Notes: generated from the sequence alone by a model not told the origin. 64,000 bases of DNA from Nocardiopsis flavescens (GCF_900141985.1 NZ_FQZK01000008.1:124001-188000); one strand, 5' to 3'. Shown: positions 34,219-43,179, counted from the stretch's first letter. A program made the numbers and translations.

Positions 34219-36453
34219 ATGGAGAACGACGCGGTGATCCGCCTGCGCGGAGTGCGCACCAACAACCTCAAGTCCCTGGAGCTGGACATCCCGCACGGGC
34301 GCCTGGTGGTGTTCGCGGGGGTGTCCGGGTCGGGCAAGTCGTCGCTGGTGTTCGGGACGGTCGCGGCCGAGGCCGGGCGTCGGCTCAACGAGACCTTCCC
34401 CCCGTTCGCCCGGGAGCGGCTGCCCAGGTGGACCCGCCCCGATGCCGACCTCATCGAGGGGCTGTCCCCCGTGGTCGTGGTCGGCCAGCGGCGGCTGGGC
34501 GGCAACGCCCGCTCCACCGTCGGCACCGCCACCGGGGTCTGGACCTACCTGCGGCTGCTGTTCTCCCGGATCGGAACGCCGCACGTGGGCGAGGCGTCCC
34601 GGTTCTCGTTCAACGACCCGGCGGGGATGTGCCCCACCTGTTCGGGGCTGGGCGAGACCGTGGTGAGCGCCGTCGACCGGTTCCTGGACCCGGACCTGTC
34701 GCTCGCCCAGGGCGCGATCCGGGTCCCGGGGTTCGGCGCCGGCCACCACTGGTACGAGCGCTTCAAGGACGTCGGCGCCTTCACCGCCGACACCCCGCTG
34801 CGCGAATGGACCGGGGACGAGCGCCGCGCCCTGCTGTACGGCGGCGAACACGCGGCACGGCTGGGCACCCGGCCCGCCCGCGAGTACGAGGGGATCGTGG
34901 AGCGGTTCGAGCGCATCCACCTGCGCGCCGCCGGGGAGGTGTCCGACCGCAAGCGGGAGGTGCTGACCCGGTTCACCCGCACGGCGCCCTGCCCGGAGTG
35001 CGGAGGCGACCGGCTGAACGCGGCGGCCCGCGCCGCCACCGTGCGCGGCCGCACCCCGGGCGAGCTCGCCCGCACCGAGATCGCCGACCTGGCCGCCTGG
35101 CTGCGAGAGGTGGACGACCCCGCCGTCGCCCCCGTGGTGTCCGGGCTCGGCGCACGCCTGCGGGCCCTGGTCGAGGTCGGGCTGGGGTACCTGCACCCGG
35201 GCCGGGCCACCACGACCCTGTCGGGCGGGGAGTCCCAGAAGATCACGACCGTCCGCCACCTGGGCGGCGGCCTGGTGGGGATGACCTACATCTTCGACGA
35301 GCCCACCACCGGCCTGCACCCGTGCGACGCCGCGTCCATGACGGGGCTGCTGGCCCGGCTGCGCGACCAGGGCGGCACGATACTGGTGGTCGAGCACGAC
35401 CCGGCCGTCATGGCGGCCGCCGACGAGGTCGTGGAGATCGGCCCGGGCGCCGGGGCCGACGGCGGCCGGGTCGTCCACCAGGGAACCTTCGAGGCGCTGC
35501 GGTCCGCGGGCACGGCCACCGCCGCCGCCCTGGCCGCCCGGTGGCCGGTCCGGGCCGAGCCCCGCCCGGCCACCGGGGCGCTCACCGTGAGCGGCGCCCG
35601 CCGCAACAACCTCAAGGACGTGACCGTGAACGTCCCCACCGGGGTGCTCACCGTGCTGACCGGCGTGGCCGGGTCGGGCAAGTCCAGCCTGGCCGCGGAG
35701 CTGGTGGACCGGCACGGGGCTGTGGTGCTCGACCAGCGGCCGGTCGCCGTCCACCGGCGCTCCACCCCGGTCACCTACACCGGGATCGCCGGGCCGCTGC
35801 GCGCCCTGTTCGCCGCACGCAGCGGCCTGCCCGCAGGCCGGTTCAGCGCCAACTCCGCGGGCGCCTGCCCCGAGTGCCGCGGGCTGGGCACGGTCCGCGT
35901 GGACCTGGCGTTCCTGGAGGCCGAGGAGGTCCGCTGCCCGATCTGCGAGGGACGGCGGTTCACCGACGAGGTGCTGCGCCACCGGGTGGCCGGGCTGACC
36001 ATCGCCGACATCGACGCCCTGACGGTCGCCGAGGCCCTGGACCTGCTGCCCGACCCGCGGATCCGAACGGCGCTGGGCCGGCTGGACCGGGTGGGCCTGG
36101 GCCACCTGCGCCTGGGCCGCCCGCTGACGAGCCTGTCGGGTGGCGAGTGCCAGCGCCTCAAGATCGCCCGGGAGCTGCGCGAGGCGGCCGAACCGTCCCT
36201 GTACGTCCTGGACGAGCCCACCACCGGGCTGCACCCGAGCGACGTCGCGGTGCTGCTCGGGGTGCTGGACCGGCTCATCGAACGCGGGCACACCGTGGTC
36301 GTCATCGAGCACGAGGTGGACGTGATGCGCCACGCCGACCACCTCATCGACCTGGGCCCCGGGCCGGGCGAACGCGGCGGGCGGGTCCTGTACCAGGGCC
36401 CGCCCGCGCGGATCCGCGGCACGGCGACCGCCGCGGCCCTACTCGGCGGGTGA
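34219..36453 (+). CDS. Short UvrA paralogue (UvrA2-type ABC ATPase)
   Basis: 744 residues from ATG at 34219, against ~950 for housekeeping UvrA. Two ABC halves: Walker A GVSGSGKSSL (~35-44) and GVAGSGKSSL (~480-489); signatures LSGGESQKI and LSGGECQRL; Walker B YIFDEPTTGLHP and YVLDEPTTGLHP. Zinc-type pairs CPTCSGLG, CPECGGD, CPECRGLG and CPICEG remain. The length loss fits absence of the UvrB-binding domain. Relatives give DNA-intercalating drug tolerance in producing strains. The last 15 bp overlap the convergent hydrolase gene. Confidence 0.92.
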   Translation: MENDAVIRLRGVRTNNLKSLELDIPHGRLVVFAGVSGSGKSSLVFGTVAAEAGRRLNETFPPFARERLPRWTRPDADLIEGLSPVVVVGQRRLGGNARSTVGTATGVWTYLRLLFSRIGTPHVGEASRFSFNDPAGMCPTCSGLGETVVSAVDRFLDPDLSLAQGAIRVPGFGAGHHWYERFKDVGAFTADTPLREWTGDERRALLYGGEHAARLGTRPAREYEGIVERFERIHLRAAGEVSDRKREVLTRFTRTAPCPECGGDRLNAAARAATVRGRTPGELARTEIADLAAWLREVDDPAVAPVVSGLGARLRALVEVGLGYLHPGRATTTLSGGESQKITTVRHLGGGLVGMTYIFDEPTTGLHPCDAASMTGLLARLRDQGGTILVVEHDPAVMAAADEVVEIGPGAGADGGRVVHQGTFEALRSAGTATAAALAARWPVRAEPRPATGALTVSGARRNNLKDVTVNVPTGVLTVLTGVAGSGKSSLAAELVDRHGAVVLDQRPVAVHRRSTPVTYTGIAGPLRALFAARSGLPAGRFSANSAGACPECRGLGTVRVDLAFLEAEEVRCPICEGRRFTDEVLRHRVAGLTIADIDALTVAEALDLLPDPRIRTALGRLDRVGLGHLRLGRPLTSLSGGECQRLKIARELREAAEPSLYVLDEPTTGLHPSDVAVLLGVLDRLIERGHTVVVIEHEVDVMRHADHLIDLGPGPGERGGRVLYQGPPARIRGTATAAALLGG

Positions 36454-37845
36454 GGCCACCCGGGGCAGCGCGCGGCCCGCGTGGTGGACGTACTCCTCCC
36501 CCGTCTCCAGGCGGTAGAAGGTCACCGGCGTCCAGGTGCGCGCCCCCTGCGGGCGGACGGCGTACACGCCGGGCGCGACCGCCGCCAGGGGCAGCTCCTG
36601 GAACGGCTCGGGGTCCAGCTCGGCCAGCGGCCCCAGGGCGGTCGTGCGCAGCACCGGGCCGTCCGGGCCCGCCAGCACCTCCAAGCGCTCGGCGGCGTTC
36701 TCGTACACCCCCGTGTGGGCGGAGACGTCGGTCCGCGAGGGCTCGGCGGGCGGCTCCACCGGGCCGGGGACCCGCACCCCGGCCAGGGCGTCGAACACCT
36801 CGCCGTACAGGTCCTGGTAGAGGTCGCGGGTGCGGCCCCCGTTGGTGAGCAGGCCCACGGCCAGGCCCGACCCGGGCAGCAGGCGCAGGAACGCGGACTG
36901 GCCGACGGTGTTGCCGTCGTGGCCGACGACGCGGTGGCCGTCCCAGTCGTAGAGGATCCAGCCCAGCCCCCAGGCCTCGCCCAGGGTGCGCACGTCCGGC
37001 AGCCGGACCTGCGGTTCGGTCATGGCCCGGACGGTGTCCGGGGACAGCAGCCGGGTGCCGTCGGCCGTGGTGCCGCCGCGCAGGTGGGCGGCGGCGAAGC
37101 GCAGCAGGTCGCCCATGTCCGCGGTCACTCCCCCGGCGGGCGCCACGGAGCGGGGCAGCCCCCACCGCGGTGCCCGCACCGGCTCGGGCAGCCCCGTGAC
37201 GTGGCCGACGGCGGGGTCGTTGAGCAGGGCCTCCTCGGGAAGGGTGCCGGTGCGCTCCAGGCCCAGGGGGACGAAGAGGCGCTCGCGCATCGCCTCGTCC
37301 CAGACCCGGCCGGTCAGCCGCTCGATGATGCGTCCCAGCAGCACGAACCCGGAGTTGCAGTAGGAGAAGGTGGCGCCCAGCGGGTGGATGCGGGCAGCCC
37401 CGGCGAGCAGCGCGGTGTACTTCTCCACGGCGTCGTCGCCGCGGCCGGTGTCGGTGAACAGGTCGCCCTCGATACCGCTGGTGTGGGTCAGCAGGTGGCG
37501 CACGGTGACGCCGGCGGTGGTCGCCCCGTCGGAGGGGACGGCCTCGGGCAGGACCTCGGCGACCGGGGTGTCGACGGTGAGCAGGCCCTCCTCGACCAGG
37601 CCCATGACGACCGCGGCGGTCCAGAGCTTGGTGATGGAGCCGATCTGGAAGGCGGACCGGGCGGTGACGGGGTGGCCGGTGTCGGTGTCCAGGACGCCGT
37701 GCGCCACCGTGAAGGCCTCCTCCCGGCCGTCGGGGGCCAGGCGCAGGACGCCGAACTGGGCTCCGGGGACGCCGTGGCGCCCGGCCAGCTCGGCCAGCCG
37801 CGCGGCCCAGCGGCCGGGGTCGATGGCGGTGGGTTCGTCGGGCAA
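36439..37845 (-). CDS. Class C beta-lactamase-like serine hydrolase
   Basis: 468 residues from TTG at 37845 behind AGGGGA. No signal peptide, so probably cytoplasmic. The catalytic SxxK is QIGSITKLW (~70-78), the YxN is FSYCNSGFVLLG (~165-176), and HDGNTVG takes the KTG position. A C-terminal ~110-residue beta domain follows (from DVSAHTGVYENAAERLEV). Such enzymes are usually esterases or D-amino-peptidases rather than antibiotic lactamases; the substrate is unknown. It ends inside the UvrA2 gene on the other strand. Confidence 0.88.
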   Translation of the reverse strand: MPDEPTAIDPGRWAARLAELAGRHGVPGAQFGVLRLAPDGREEAFTVAHGVLDTDTGHPVTARSAFQIGSITKLWTAAVVMGLVEEGLLTVDTPVAEVLPEAVPSDGATTAGVTVRHLLTHTSGIEGDLFTDTGRGDDAVEKYTALLAGAARIHPLGATFSYCNSGFVLLGRIIERLTGRVWDEAMRERLFVPLGLERTGTLPEEALLNDPAVGHVTGLPEPVRAPRWGLPRSVAPAGGVTADMGDLLRFAAAHLRGGTTADGTRLLSPDTVRAMTEPQVRLPDVRTLGEAWGLGWILYDWDGHRVVGHDGNTVGQSAFLRLLPGSGLAVGLLTNGGRTRDLYQDLYGEVFDALAGVRVPGPVEPPAEPSRTDVSAHTGVYENAAERLEVLAGPDGPVLRTTALGPLAELDPEPFQELPLAAVAPGVYAVRPQGARTWTPVTFYRLETGEEYVHHAGRALPRVASPAE

Positions 37846-37918
37846 GGTGGTCCCCTTGTCGGTCGTGGCCGGTGGCTCCGGGCCCCGCCCGGGACCCACC
37901 GCCACCCTAGGACCGGGA

Positions 37919-37950
37919 GCCCCGGCCCGCCCGCGCGGGCGGGCCGGGGC
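37919..37950 (-). terminator. 32-bp perfect palindrome, terminator of the CoA-transferase unit
   Basis: Left half GCCCCGGCCCGCCCGC, right half its exact reverse complement, no spacer. It lies 80 bp beyond the CoA-transferase stop and 73 bp before the hydrolase start, both on the minus strand. It could form a cruciform or a hairpin with a four-base loop. Confidence 0.6.
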
Positions 37951-38029
37951 GGGCACCGCGCGCCCCGGGTCCCTGGCACCGGGACGCCCGCGCCCCGGCG
38001 TACGGGCCTGAGGCGCGGGCGGACGCGCC

Positions 38030-39235
38030 TCAGGCGGCGGGGGTGCGCTCGACGGAGTCGAGCCAGGCCCGGACCCGCTCGTTGTGCTCGCCCAGCAGCG
38101 GCGGCGGCAGGTGCCCCTCCGCGGCGGGGGGCTCCCCCTCCCCCCCGCCGTGCGGGGCGAAGCGCAGCGCCGACCCGGGCAGCTCCACCCGGCCCAGGAC
38201 GGGGTGCTCCACCTCCAGGACCAGCCCCTGGGAGCGGGTCTGCTCCCACGCGTAGACCTGGTCGACGGTGCGCACCGCCCCGCAGGGGACGCCGATGTCC
38301 CCGATGCGGCGCAGCCACTCGTCGCGGGGGGCGGTGCCCAGCACCGCCTCCACCTCGGCCACCAGCTCCTCCCGGTGGACGACGCGGGCGGCATTGTCGC
38401 CGAACCGCGGGTCGCCGGGGTCCAGGCCCAGCAGGCCCGCGAACTTCGCCCACTGGGCCTCGCCGCCGACGGCGACCTGGAGGACCCCGTCCGCGCAGGC
38501 GAAGGCGCCGTAGGGGGAGATGGAGGGGTGGTGGTTGCCCATCGCCCGGGGCACCTCGCCCGCCACGGTCCAGCGGGTCCCCTGGAAGGCGTGCACGCCC
38601 ACGATGGAGGACAGCAGCGAGGTGCGGACCACCGTGCCGGCGCCGGTGCGCTCGCGCTGGACGAGCGCGGCCAGCACCCCCTGGGCGCCGTTCATCCCGG
38701 CGAGGAGGTCGCCGATGGGGACGCCGACCTTGGTCGGCTCCTGCGGGGAGGGCCCGGTCAGGCTCATCAGCCCGGCCTCGCCCTGGGCGATCTGGTCGTA
38801 CCCGGCCCGGCCGCCCTCGGGGCCGTCGTGGCCGAACCCGCTGATGGAGCACACCACCAGGCGGGGGTTGAGCTCGCCCAGGCGCGCGGTGGAGAAGCCG
38901 AGCCGGTCCAGGACGCCGGGGCGGAAGTTCTCCACGAGCACGTCGGCGGCGCGCACCAGGCGGGTGAGCTGCTCGACGCCGTCGGGGGACTTGAGGTCCA
39001 GCTCGACGGACTCCTTGTTGCGGTTGCAGGAGAGGAAGTAGGTGCTGGTCCGCGCGTCCTGGGGTCCCGTGAAGGGCGGCCCCCAGCCGCGGGTCTCGTC
39101 GCCGGTGCCGGGCTGCTCGACCTTGATGACGCGGGCGCCCAGGTCGCCCAGCAGCATCGCGGCGTGCGGGCCGGCCAGCGCGCGGGACAGGTCGACGACG
39201 ACGATGCCCTGGAGCGGTCCTCTTTCGCGGTCCAT
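38030..39235 (-). CDS. CaiB/BaiF-type (family III) CoA-transferase
   Basis: 401 residues from ATG at 39235 with AAGGAG upstream. It moves CoA between two carboxylates through an aspartyl thioester. The N-terminal Rossmann part is GIVVVDLSRALAGPHAAMLL (~10-29), LVENFRPGVLDRLGF is typical, and the catalytic Asp is in GYDQIAQGEAGLMSLTG (~143-159). The gene is 40 bp downstream of the fused carboxyltransferase and probably in one operon with it. Within this cluster it likely activates the dicarboxylate imported by the MatC-like permease. Confidence 0.9.
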   Translation of the reverse strand: MDRERGPLQGIVVVDLSRALAGPHAAMLLGDLGARVIKVEQPGTGDETRGWGPPFTGPQDARTSTYFLSCNRNKESVELDLKSPDGVEQLTRLVRAADVLVENFRPGVLDRLGFSTARLGELNPRLVVCSISGFGHDGPEGGRAGYDQIAQGEAGLMSLTGPSPQEPTKVGVPIGDLLAGMNGAQGVLAALVQRERTGAGTVVRTSLLSSIVGVHAFQGTRWTVAGEVPRAMGNHHPSISPYGAFACADGVLQVAVGGEAQWAKFAGLLGLDPGDPRFGDNAARVVHREELVAEVEAVLGTAPRDEWLRRIGDIGVPCGAVRTVDQVYAWEQTRSQGLVLEVEHPVLGRVELPGSALRFAPHGGGEGEPPAAEGHLPPPLLGEHNERVRAWLDSVERTPAA

Positions 39236-39275
39236 GCGGCTCCTTCGGTGGAGGGGTGGAAGGTGGTGCGGCCCG

Positions 39276-40766
39276 TCAGGAGGGCAGGCCCAGGCGGCGG
39301 TGGCGGGCGGCCCGGGCGGCGCGCCGGGCGGACCCGGGGGCGCGGGTGAGGGAGGCCAGCTCGTGGCGCAGGGCCAGGCCGGCGCGGCGGCAGAACTCCT
39401 CCGGCTCGTCGGCGGCGTCGTCGTGCTCGGGCACGATCCGGTCGACGATGCCGTGGGCGCGCAGGTCGGTGGAGCCGATGCCCTGGTCGCGGGCCAGGTC
39501 GGGCGCCCGGTCGGTGGTGCGGTGCACGAGGGCGCTGGCGCCCTCGGGGGGCAGCGGCGCCAGCCAGGCGTTCTGGGCGCACAGCACCCGGTCGGCGGGG
39601 ACGAGGGCGAGCGCCCCGCCGCCGGTGCCCTGCCCCAGCAGCAGGGCGAGGGTGGGCGCGGCGAGCGTGGCCATCTCGGTGAGGCAGCGGGCGATCTGCC
39701 CGGCCATGCCCTGCTCCTCGGCCTCCCGGGACAGGGCGGCGCCGGGGGTGTCGATGACGGTGACCAGGGGCAGGCCCAGCTCGTCTGCCAGGCGCATGCC
39801 GCGGCGGGCGGCGCGCAGGGCGTCCGGTCCCAGGGGGTGCTCGGGGGTCTGGCGGTCCCGGTCCTGGCCCAGCAGGACGCAGGAGGTGCCGCCGAACCGG
39901 GCCAGGGCCAGGAGCAGGCCGGGGTCGGACTCGCCCTCGCCGCTGCCGCGCAGGCGCACGACGTCGGTGGCCGCGTGGCGCAGTAGCGCGCGCACCCCGG
40001 GCCGGTCGGGGCGGCGCGAGCGGGTGACGGCGGTCCAGGCGGGGGTGGCGGCGGCGGGTTCGGGGGGCGGCGGCGGGACCGGCCCGGCGTCGCGCGAGAG
40101 CAGGACGGTGAGGGCGCGGTCGGCGATGGCGGGCAGGTCCTCGGGGGGCAGGACGGCGTCGATGAGGCCGTGGTCCAGGAGGTTCTCGGCGCGCTGGACG
40201 CCCTCGGGGAAGTCGTCCCCGTACAGGGCGGTGTACACGCGCGGGCCCAGGAAGCCGATGAGGGCGCCGGGCTCGGCGACGGTGACGTGGCCCAGGGACC
40301 CCCAGGAGGCCAGGACCCCGCCGGTGGTGGGGTCGCGCAGGTAGACGAGGTAGGGCAGCCCGGCGGCCTTGTGGGCGGCGACGGCGGCGGTGATCTTGAC
40401 CATCGACAGGAAGGCGACGGTGCCCTCCTGCATGCGGGTGCCGCCGGAGGCCGGGGAGACGAGCAGGGGCAGCCGGGCGGCGGTGGCGCGTTCGACGGCG
40501 GTGACCAGGCGCTCCGCGGCGGCGACGCCGACGGATCCGGCGAGGAAGGCGAACTCCCCGGCGGCGACGGCGACGCGGCGCCCGCGGAGCAGGCCCTCGC
40601 CGGTCAGGACCGCCTCGTCGCAGCCGGAGGCGGCGCGGGCCCGGGCGAGGTCGGCGGCGTAGGCGGGGTCGGGGCGGACGTCGACGGGGGCGGTGTCCCA
40701 GGAGCGCAGGCTCCCGGGGTCGAGGATCCGGTCGAGGAGGTCGCGGGCGCCGTACCGGGTGGCCAT
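39276..40766 (-). CDS. Fused beta-alpha carboxyltransferase (decarboxylase-type candidate)
   Basis: 496 residues from ATG at 40766. Two crotonase-like halves: an AccD-like half (~1-245; LVSPASGGTRMQEGTVAF, VYLRDPTTGGVLASWGSLG) and an AccA-like half (~260-496; VTVIDTPGAALSREAEEQG, LLGQGTGGGALAL). The AccD zinc-finger cysteines are missing. No biotin carboxylase or carrier gene is nearby. The same two halves occur as separate beta and gamma subunits (MdcD, MdcE) in biotin-independent malonate decarboxylase. Next to a CoA-transferase and a MatC-like permease, decarboxylation of malonyl-CoA is the best guess; a carboxylase subunit is the alternative. Confidence 0.82.
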   Translation of the reverse strand: MATRYGARDLLDRILDPGSLRSWDTAPVDVRPDPAYAADLARARAASGCDEAVLTGEGLLRGRRVAVAAGEFAFLAGSVGVAAAERLVTAVERATAARLPLLVSPASGGTRMQEGTVAFLSMVKITAAVAAHKAAGLPYLVYLRDPTTGGVLASWGSLGHVTVAEPGALIGFLGPRVYTALYGDDFPEGVQRAENLLDHGLIDAVLPPEDLPAIADRALTVLLSRDAGPVPPPPPEPAAATPAWTAVTRSRRPDRPGVRALLRHAATDVVRLRGSGEGESDPGLLLALARFGGTSCVLLGQDRDRQTPEHPLGPDALRAARRGMRLADELGLPLVTVIDTPGAALSREAEEQGMAGQIARCLTEMATLAAPTLALLLGQGTGGGALALVPADRVLCAQNAWLAPLPPEGASALVHRTTDRAPDLARDQGIGSTDLRAHGIVDRIVPEHDDAADEPEEFCRRAGLALRHELASLTRAPGSARRAARAARHRRLGLPS

Positions 40767-40786
40767 CGTCAGCTCCTTATTGGCTC

Positions 40787-40801
40787 AGTGGCTAGGCCAC
40801 T
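40787..40801. promoter_or_regulatory. Operator 1 of the dicarboxylate module
   Basis: AGTGGC-TAG-GCCACT is a perfect inverted repeat 21 bp upstream of the carboxyltransferase ATG, in the region shared with the divergent GntR gene. Its core TGGCTAGGCCA recurs, on the opposite strand, at 43165-43179 before the permease. Confidence 0.75.
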
Positions 40802-40967
40802 AGGTCTCTTCGCCAGCATGGCACACGCCCGTGGCTTTGGGAAGGCCGACATCCCCCTACCCGCACCGGGACCCCGCGCCCCGCCGCGTCGGGCCGAGTC
40901 GACCGGAGCGACGGGCCCGGACTAGTCTGGAGGCCTGCCCCGCCGAAGCCGGAAGGAGCGCGCCCGC

Positions 40968-41678
40968 GTGCCCACCAAGCCCACCCCCCGGCCGCCGGTA
41001 CGGCCTCGTCTCTACGAGCAGCTGGTGGAACGGCTGGCGGAGTACATGCGCGAGGCCGGGCTGGTCCCCGGCGACCGCCTGCCCGCCGAGCGGGAGCTGG
41101 CCGCCTCCCTGGGCGTGAGCCGCGCCTCGCTCAGCCAGGCGCTGGTGGCGCTGGAGGTGCAGGGCATCATCGACGTGCGCCACGGCGACGGCGCCATCAT
41201 CCGCCGCACCACCTCCGAGGAGGGGGTACTGGCCCTGCTGCGCGACCGCGCCAACCGGCGGGCGGAGATCATCGAGGCGCGCCAGGCGCTGGAGGTCAAG
41301 CTCGCCGAGCTGGCCGCCGAGCGCCGTACCGACGGCGACCTGGCCGCCATCGACACCGCCCTGGACGTCATGCGCGCCGAGCTGCGCGGGGGCGGGCGCG
41401 GGGTGGAGGGCGACGAGCGCTTCCACGCCGCCGTCACCGAGGCCGCGCGCTCGCGGCTGCTCACCCGCATGATGAACGAGCTGGCCCCGATGATCCGGGA
41501 GACCCGACTGGAGTCGCTGTCCCAGCCGGGACGGCCGCAGGACTCCCTGGCCGGGCACGAGAAGATCGCCTCCGCCATCCGCCTGGGCGACCCCGACATG
41601 GCCGCCGAGGCCATGCGCCGCCACCTGCGGCTGGTGTCGCAGGTGGACGGCGCCCCCGCCGGGCCCACCGCGGGCTGA
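40968..41678 (+). CDS. GntR-family regulator (FCD) of the dicarboxylate module
   Basis: 236 residues from GTG at 40968, with AAGGAG upstream. Winged helix at ~14-78 (LAASLGVSRASLSQALVALE), then an FCD domain ~88-225 with acid-sensing His/Asp positions (GDERFHAAVTEAA, MRRHLRLVSQ). It is divergent from the carboxyltransferase unit and convergent with the permease. The shared operator before both units makes this the obvious controller, probably a repressor released by the dicarboxylate or its CoA ester. Confidence 0.9.
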   Translation: MPTKPTPRPPVRPRLYEQLVERLAEYMREAGLVPGDRLPAERELAASLGVSRASLSQALVALEVQGIIDVRHGDGAIIRRTTSEEGVLALLRDRANRRAEIIEARQALEVKLAELAAERRTDGDLAAIDTALDVMRAELRGGGRGVEGDERFHAAVTEAARSRLLTRMMNELAPMIRETRLESLSQPGRPQDSLAGHEKIASAIRLGDPDMAAEAMRRHLRLVSQVDGAPAGPTAG

Positions 41679-41689
41679 ACCCGCGGGCC

Positions 41690-41718
41690 GGCCCGGCGCG
41701 GTGCCGCCGCGCCGGGCC
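41690..41718. terminator. Bidirectional terminator between GntR and permease genes
   Basis: GGCCCGGCGCGG and CCGCGCCGGGCC pair perfectly around five bases, between the convergent ends at 41678 and 41770. It can serve both strands. Confidence 0.65.
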
Positions 41719-41769
41719 GCCGCCCGCGCGCCCCGGACGCGGCCGGGGCCGGTACCGGTGCCGCCGGGG

Positions 41770-43113
41770 TCAGAGCAGGCCGGGCGCCACCAGCACGCCC
41801 CAGGCCGCCAGCGGGCCCAGGACCACCACGATCGCGCTGTAGACCAGGATGCGCCGGTAGAAGCGCTCGGGGTCGGTCCCGGTGGCGTTGGCCAGGACCA
41901 GGGCGCCGTTGGTGGAGAACGGGCTGACGTCCACGATCGTGGAGGACACCGCGAGCGCGACGATCACCCCCGTGGCGCTCACCTCGCCCATGAGCAGGAA
42001 CGGCACCGCCAGCGGGATGGTCGCGCCCAGGATGGCGGTGGAGGAGGCGAAGGCCGAGACGACACCGCCGATGTAGCACAGCAGCAGGGCGACGAGCAGG
42101 CCCGCGCCCAGCCCGGCCGCGGCCAGCCCCACGTACTCGATGGTCCCGGCGCTCTCCATGACGCCGACGAACGTGAGCATGCCGGTGATGAGCAGCACGG
42201 TGGGCCAGCTGATCTGCGAGACCGCGTTCTTCTGCGCCTTGGGCGAGATGAGCGCCAGCACGACGGTGACGGTGATGGCGACGAAGCCGACGTTGAGGCC
42301 GAACCCCAGGGCCAGGACGCCCAGGGCGAGGATGCCCAGCAGGGTGGCGGCCTGGTCGAGGCGGATCCCGGGGGCCCGCCCGGCGTCGGGGTCCGCGGCA
42401 CCGGCCTCCCCGCCGGCTCCCCCCGCGGCCACGGCGGTACCGCCGCCCTTGCCCCCGGAGCCGCCCGCGACGGTGACGGGCTCGTTCTCGATCTGCTCGA
42501 CCCTGACCCCGACGAGCCGGTGGCCGCCCAGCGAGACGAACAGCAGGAGCGCGATCGCGAGGTTGAAGGCCAGGCTGCCCAGGAACAGGGTGACGGGGTG
42601 TACGGCGAGCCCGTTGTCCGCCACGATGGTGTTGACGGTGACGCCGTAGACGCTGGCCGGGGAGAACCCGCCGCCCTGCGCCCCGTGGACCACCATCATC
42701 CCCATCATCAGCGGGTCGATCCGGTACTTGACGGCGAAGCCCAGGGCGATGGGCGCGACGATGGCCACGGCCGCGGGGCTGAGCGCGCCCACGGCGGTGA
42801 GCAGGGCGGTGATGCCGAACATGACCCACGGGATGGCGACGACCCGGCCGCCGACCAGGCGGGTGGCGGCGCGGACCATGAGGTCGACGGTCCCGTTGTT
42901 CTTGGCGATGGCGAACAGGTAGGTGACGCCCACCAGGGTCAGGAACAGGTCCGCGGGGAAGCCGCCCAGGATCGCCTCGGGGGCCATGGACAGGGCGAGG
43001 GTGCCGACGAGGAAGGCGGCGACGAAGGCGAGGGCGCCGATGTTGATCGGGAAGACCGTGGCGACGACGAACATCGCCGCGAGCACGATGATGGTGAGCA
43101 ACTGGGGTGTCAT
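41770..43113 (-). CDS. MatC-like dicarboxylate permease (SLC13/CitMHS type)
   Basis: 447 residues from ATG at 43113; no good ribosome site is visible. About eleven to twelve membrane helices in two halves separated by a hydrophilic Gly-rich loop (~205-250). The N-terminal half (FPADLFLTLVGVTYLFAIAK, GALSPAAVAIVAPIALGFAV) matches the MatC N-terminal type found in malonate carriers, and the C-terminal half has FSTNGALVLAN, typical of anion permeases. The substrate is probably a small dicarboxylate such as malonate. Upstream lie a palindrome and a copy of the module operator. Confidence 0.85.
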   Translation of the reverse strand: MTPQLLTIIVLAAMFVVATVFPINIGALAFVAAFLVGTLALSMAPEAILGGFPADLFLTLVGVTYLFAIAKNNGTVDLMVRAATRLVGGRVVAIPWVMFGITALLTAVGALSPAAVAIVAPIALGFAVKYRIDPLMMGMMVVHGAQGGGFSPASVYGVTVNTIVADNGLAVHPVTLFLGSLAFNLAIALLLFVSLGGHRLVGVRVEQIENEPVTVAGGSGGKGGGTAVAAGGAGGEAGAADPDAGRAPGIRLDQAATLLGILALGVLALGFGLNVGFVAITVTVVLALISPKAQKNAVSQISWPTVLLITGMLTFVGVMESAGTIEYVGLAAAGLGAGLLVALLLCYIGGVVSAFASSTAILGATIPLAVPFLLMGEVSATGVIVALAVSSTIVDVSPFSTNGALVLANATGTDPERFYRRILVYSAIVVVLGPLAAWGVLVAPGLL

Positions 43114-43151
43114 GACCGACCGTTCGAGCTTCGACTGAGGGGTGTGACTCA

Positions 43152-43163
43152 GCTCATATGAGC
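43152..43163. promoter_or_regulatory. 12-bp palindrome upstream of the permease
   Basis: GCTCATATGAGC is perfectly palindromic, 39 bp upstream of the permease ATG and one base from operator 2. It may be a second site for the same or another regulator, or part of the promoter. Confidence 0.45.
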
Positions 43164-43164
43164 G

Positions 43165-43179
43165 ATTGGCCTAGCCAAT
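43165..43179. promoter_or_regulatory. Operator 2 of the dicarboxylate module
   Basis: ATTGGC-CTA-GCCAAT is a perfect 6-3-6 inverted repeat. Its reverse complement contains TGGCTAGGCCA, identical to the core of operator 1 at 40787-40801. It lies 52 bp upstream of the permease gene. Confidence 0.75.
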
